DNA of 7,396 nt from Desulfuromonadaceae bacterium (GTDB lineage: Bacteria > Desulfobacterota > Desulfuromonadia > Desulfuromonadales > Syntrophotaleaceae): contig JAIOSZ010000058.1 of NCBI GenBank assembly GCA_021107335.1, positions 1 to 7,396 on the forward strand, read 5' to 3'. Numbering within the stretch: position 1 is the first letter of the stretch; the number at the start of each line of letters is the position of its first letter. The translations under genes and the position numbers were made by a program. Shown here in pieces: positions 7,001 through 7,396 of the stretch. The notes below the pieces were generated by a model that was not told the origin of the DNA, did no database searches, and worked only from the letters and a program-made list of their open reading frames with translations.

Positions 7001-7396
7001 GCTCGACCTCAAAAGCACTGAGATTATCGGATCCGGCGGTTCCGTCTATATTCATGATTTTAACGGGGACGGTGCTTATACCGAAGCCGATGGTGATTGG
7101 TTGGTCAACTGGATAAGGGGCTATAACGACGGCATTAGCACTAAAAAGGAATGGGTGCTCGATCCGATTGATCATTCGGTGCCGGCGGTTGTGACTCCTC
7201 CAGGAAGGCCTCTCTGGTATTACGGTACTGATATCACCACGACTGAACGTGATGCCTACGATAGTTTTATAAATACTCACGCAGATCGCGACACCATCGT
7301 CTTGGTCGGATCGCGCAGCGGTATGCTGCATGCCTTTAATGGCGGCCAGTTCCGGTGGGGCGATAATGGGGAGACTCCTGATGTTGAGCAGCGCGG
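4056..7396 (+). CDS. pilY1: PilY1-like pilus tip adhesin, N-terminal part (C-terminus beyond window)
   Basis: An open frame of 1113 codons with no stop, truncated only by the window edge. Residues 1-33 are a signal peptide (LLLLLV core, cleavage near VWA-AK). Residues 35-389 hold four InlB-like beta repeats, each ending in a V-T-V-x-F type strand. Residues 489-514 contain two EF-hand-type loops. Residues about 520-660 resemble DUF4114, with WNPD (549-552) and the motif WEDLWGGGDTDHNDLVF (640-656). Residues 667-795 form an unassigned beta-sandwich region with YYVSIDNGTNWVEI. PilY1-type sequence starts near 810 (GSFETP, RGHLRAMRTYD, LWDAGEVL, SSRAIYY) and resumes with LDPIDHSVPAVV (1035-1046) and RDTIVLVGSRSGMLHAFNGG (1078-1097), the opening blade of the Neisseria PilC/PilY1 beta-propeller. 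A third calcium-type loop lies at 1001-1012. No von Willebrand A MIDAS motif is seen, unlike Pseudomonas PilY1. The expected role is a pilus tip adhesin and assembly factor working with the upstream minor pilins. Confidence 0.9.
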   Translation, partial: MNAYLKYFMRISVCLLLLLVGQAAFVSGAVWAAKDLNINFDGNSDGTVRVQVAWHNNNGDHSIDDTISGNKTYRVGNRANVILTATSGVASQFNSWSGYVSGTDSETSFNMNRSNRTVTVNFGEIVSETPLLNLTISGDGAGEVTLDGTSHSYTATESGTYEFYLNEVVTITATPDGNDIFSGWGGVLSGAQNPEELILTADKAVTATFSSKPVEQLTLTIDGTGTGTVILAGSSGEHTYDSTSSGGVYDFYTDETVTLTGAPGTDVELVWSGAASGTASIVTVDMNSADRSVTATFDEEGSVAVVEVSLNLTFSGEGGGSVSMSGSQGNSCSLDAEGSCIFNSGELVTLRANADIGSEFTSWSDGLSSTENPGSFIVTEDTSVEVAFAVSEDTTVPGCGSSTFTDYDSGFEATHFDLNNVSVSTDGYLELQTGDDAIDPNNIVIPFEQEVSVTFLHEGAGYSLSDFGWMLEADGSGGTRHEVYEDVNDNNANGVLDDSEGDDTNGDGEVNALDNRVVLGTFAAGTELVFYLKVDNDWRHPVYFTKESWNPDVYDGDCTSSLGQTITKNFNLGLPRNAGTDTCSETGWLDSTALNRADTLFDLQFDVADSQSMTIVDGEQYPHVIVGTPHDKPNEWILGWEDLWGGGDTDHNDLVFQIERRTGGIAELQTSQAIEPVEAGAYYTAVLFEVYDNIPCSGQTDINYYVSIDNGTNWVEITAWDTVQEYTLDEEGNITLGDDVSYWSAGSPQYTFRSRRIDFSGLGIVGDKLIWKTVLSSEEETCIAQIIDVKLTGTVATHADTSRAAPVVQANVLYTGSFETPAVGWSATDLRGHLRAMRTYDPLNTYGTDNVELWDAGEVLTAASPSSRAIYYPSIALATVTGESLATADGTMEDFSGTLAHSSVLAESVTITVGPETFTDKSTDVLEGNLGGTGIINRFTGEWEITPHEVPTAGLPVTANYFWYSASSTLQAFTAGNVTNAMLDLKSTEIIGSGGSVYIHDFNGDGAYTEADGDWLVNWIRGYNDGISTKKEWVLDPIDHSVPAVVTPPGRPLWYYGTDITTTERDAYDSFINTHADRDTIVLVGSRSGMLHAFNGGQFRWGDNGETPDVEQR
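4158..5222 (+). repeat. Four divergent InlB-like beta repeats within pilY1
   Basis: These are protein-level repeats at residues 35-123, 132-210, 217-298 and 308-389. Repeats 2-4 begin with a strand like LNLTISGDGAGEV, LTLTIDGTGTGTV or LNLTFSGEGGGSV. The four carry a mid-unit V-T/I-L-T/R-A strand, an F-x-x-W-S/G turn (kept in repeats 1, 2 and 4; VWSG in repeat 3) and a closing V-T-A-T-F type strand. This is the pattern of the divergent InlB B-repeat family. Repeat 4 has two extra cysteines (C332, C340). The DNA copies have diverged, so slippage or recombination between them is unlikely to be frequent. Such repeats usually act as extended stalks or adhesive modules. Confidence 0.75.
5520..5597 (+). 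other. Tandem EF-hand-type calcium loops in PilY1
   Basis: Residues 489-500 (DNNANGVLDDSE) and 503-514 (DTNGDGEVNALD) both match the 12-residue loop D-x-N-x-N/D-G-x-hydrophobic-D/N-x-x-D/E. They sit just before the DUF4114-like module. Calcium binding is inferred from the motif. Confidence 0.75.
5613..6035 (+). other. DUF4114-like module in PilY1
   Basis: Residues about 520-660. The opening FAAGTELVFYLKVDND, the WNPD element and the closing WEDLWGGGDTDHNDLVF follow the order of conserved elements in DUF4114, which occurs in secreted calcium-rich surface proteins. A segment of about 65 residues with two cysteines (C558, C583) separates the WNPD element from the closing motif and may be an insertion. 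Function of the family is unknown. Confidence 0.65.
7056..7091 (+). other. Dockerin-like calcium loop before the PilY1 propeller
   Basis: Residues 1001-1012 (DFNGDGAYTEAD) match the EF-hand loop at positions 1, 3, 5, 6, 8, 9 and 12. The loop is followed by WLVNWIRGY, which leads into the PilY1 core. It precedes, and is separate from, the calcium site known in the C-terminal propeller of Pseudomonas PilY1, which would lie outside this window. Confidence 0.7.

Overview
This window is a type IV pilus minor-pilin cluster, all on the + strand. In order it holds a secreted Ig-like protein, a GspH/FimT-type pilin, an intergenic break with a terminator and a sigma-54 promoter, and then a tight run of fimU-like, pilV, pilW, pilX and pilY1 genes. 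The pilY1 gene runs off the right edge. The organism is a Gram-negative bacterium of moderate G+C. The PilX/PilW sequence style, the RpoN-type promoter and the domain-rich PilY1 suggest a deltaproteobacterium of the Desulfuromonadales kind, but this is inference from pattern memory, not a search result.

Layout. Bases 12-674 encode a signal-peptide protein with two Ig-like/cadherin-like modules. Bases 667-1098 encode a FimT-type prepilin that overlaps it by 8 bp. Bases 1099-1348 are non-coding. They carry a perfect 18-bp inverted repeat followed by a T tract (terminator) and, about 60 bp further on, a near-consensus -24/-12 promoter. Bases 1349-4032 encode four more prepilin-like proteins with overlaps or spacers of 1-11 bp. 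From 4056 to the window end there is one open frame of 1113 codons with no stop, a giant PilY1-like protein missing its C-terminal part.

How the genes fit together. FimU/PilV/PilW/PilX-type minor pilins are known from Pseudomonas-type systems to form a priming complex with PilY1 that starts pilus assembly and presents PilY1 at the tip. All five pilin-like proteins here have an N-terminal hydrophobic helix. Four carry the G|F-T/S-L-I/M-E processing motif, and PilX does not. The PilY1 N-terminal half is not the von Willebrand A type. It has four InlB-like beta repeats, a DUF4114-like module with two EF-hand-type loops, a beta-sandwich region, and a third EF-hand/dockerin-like loop just before the beta-propeller.

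The points most worth a second look are the sigma-54 promoter splitting the cluster, the unusually long perfect dyad at about -108 from its predicted start site, and the adhesin-like architecture of the PilY1 N-terminal half.
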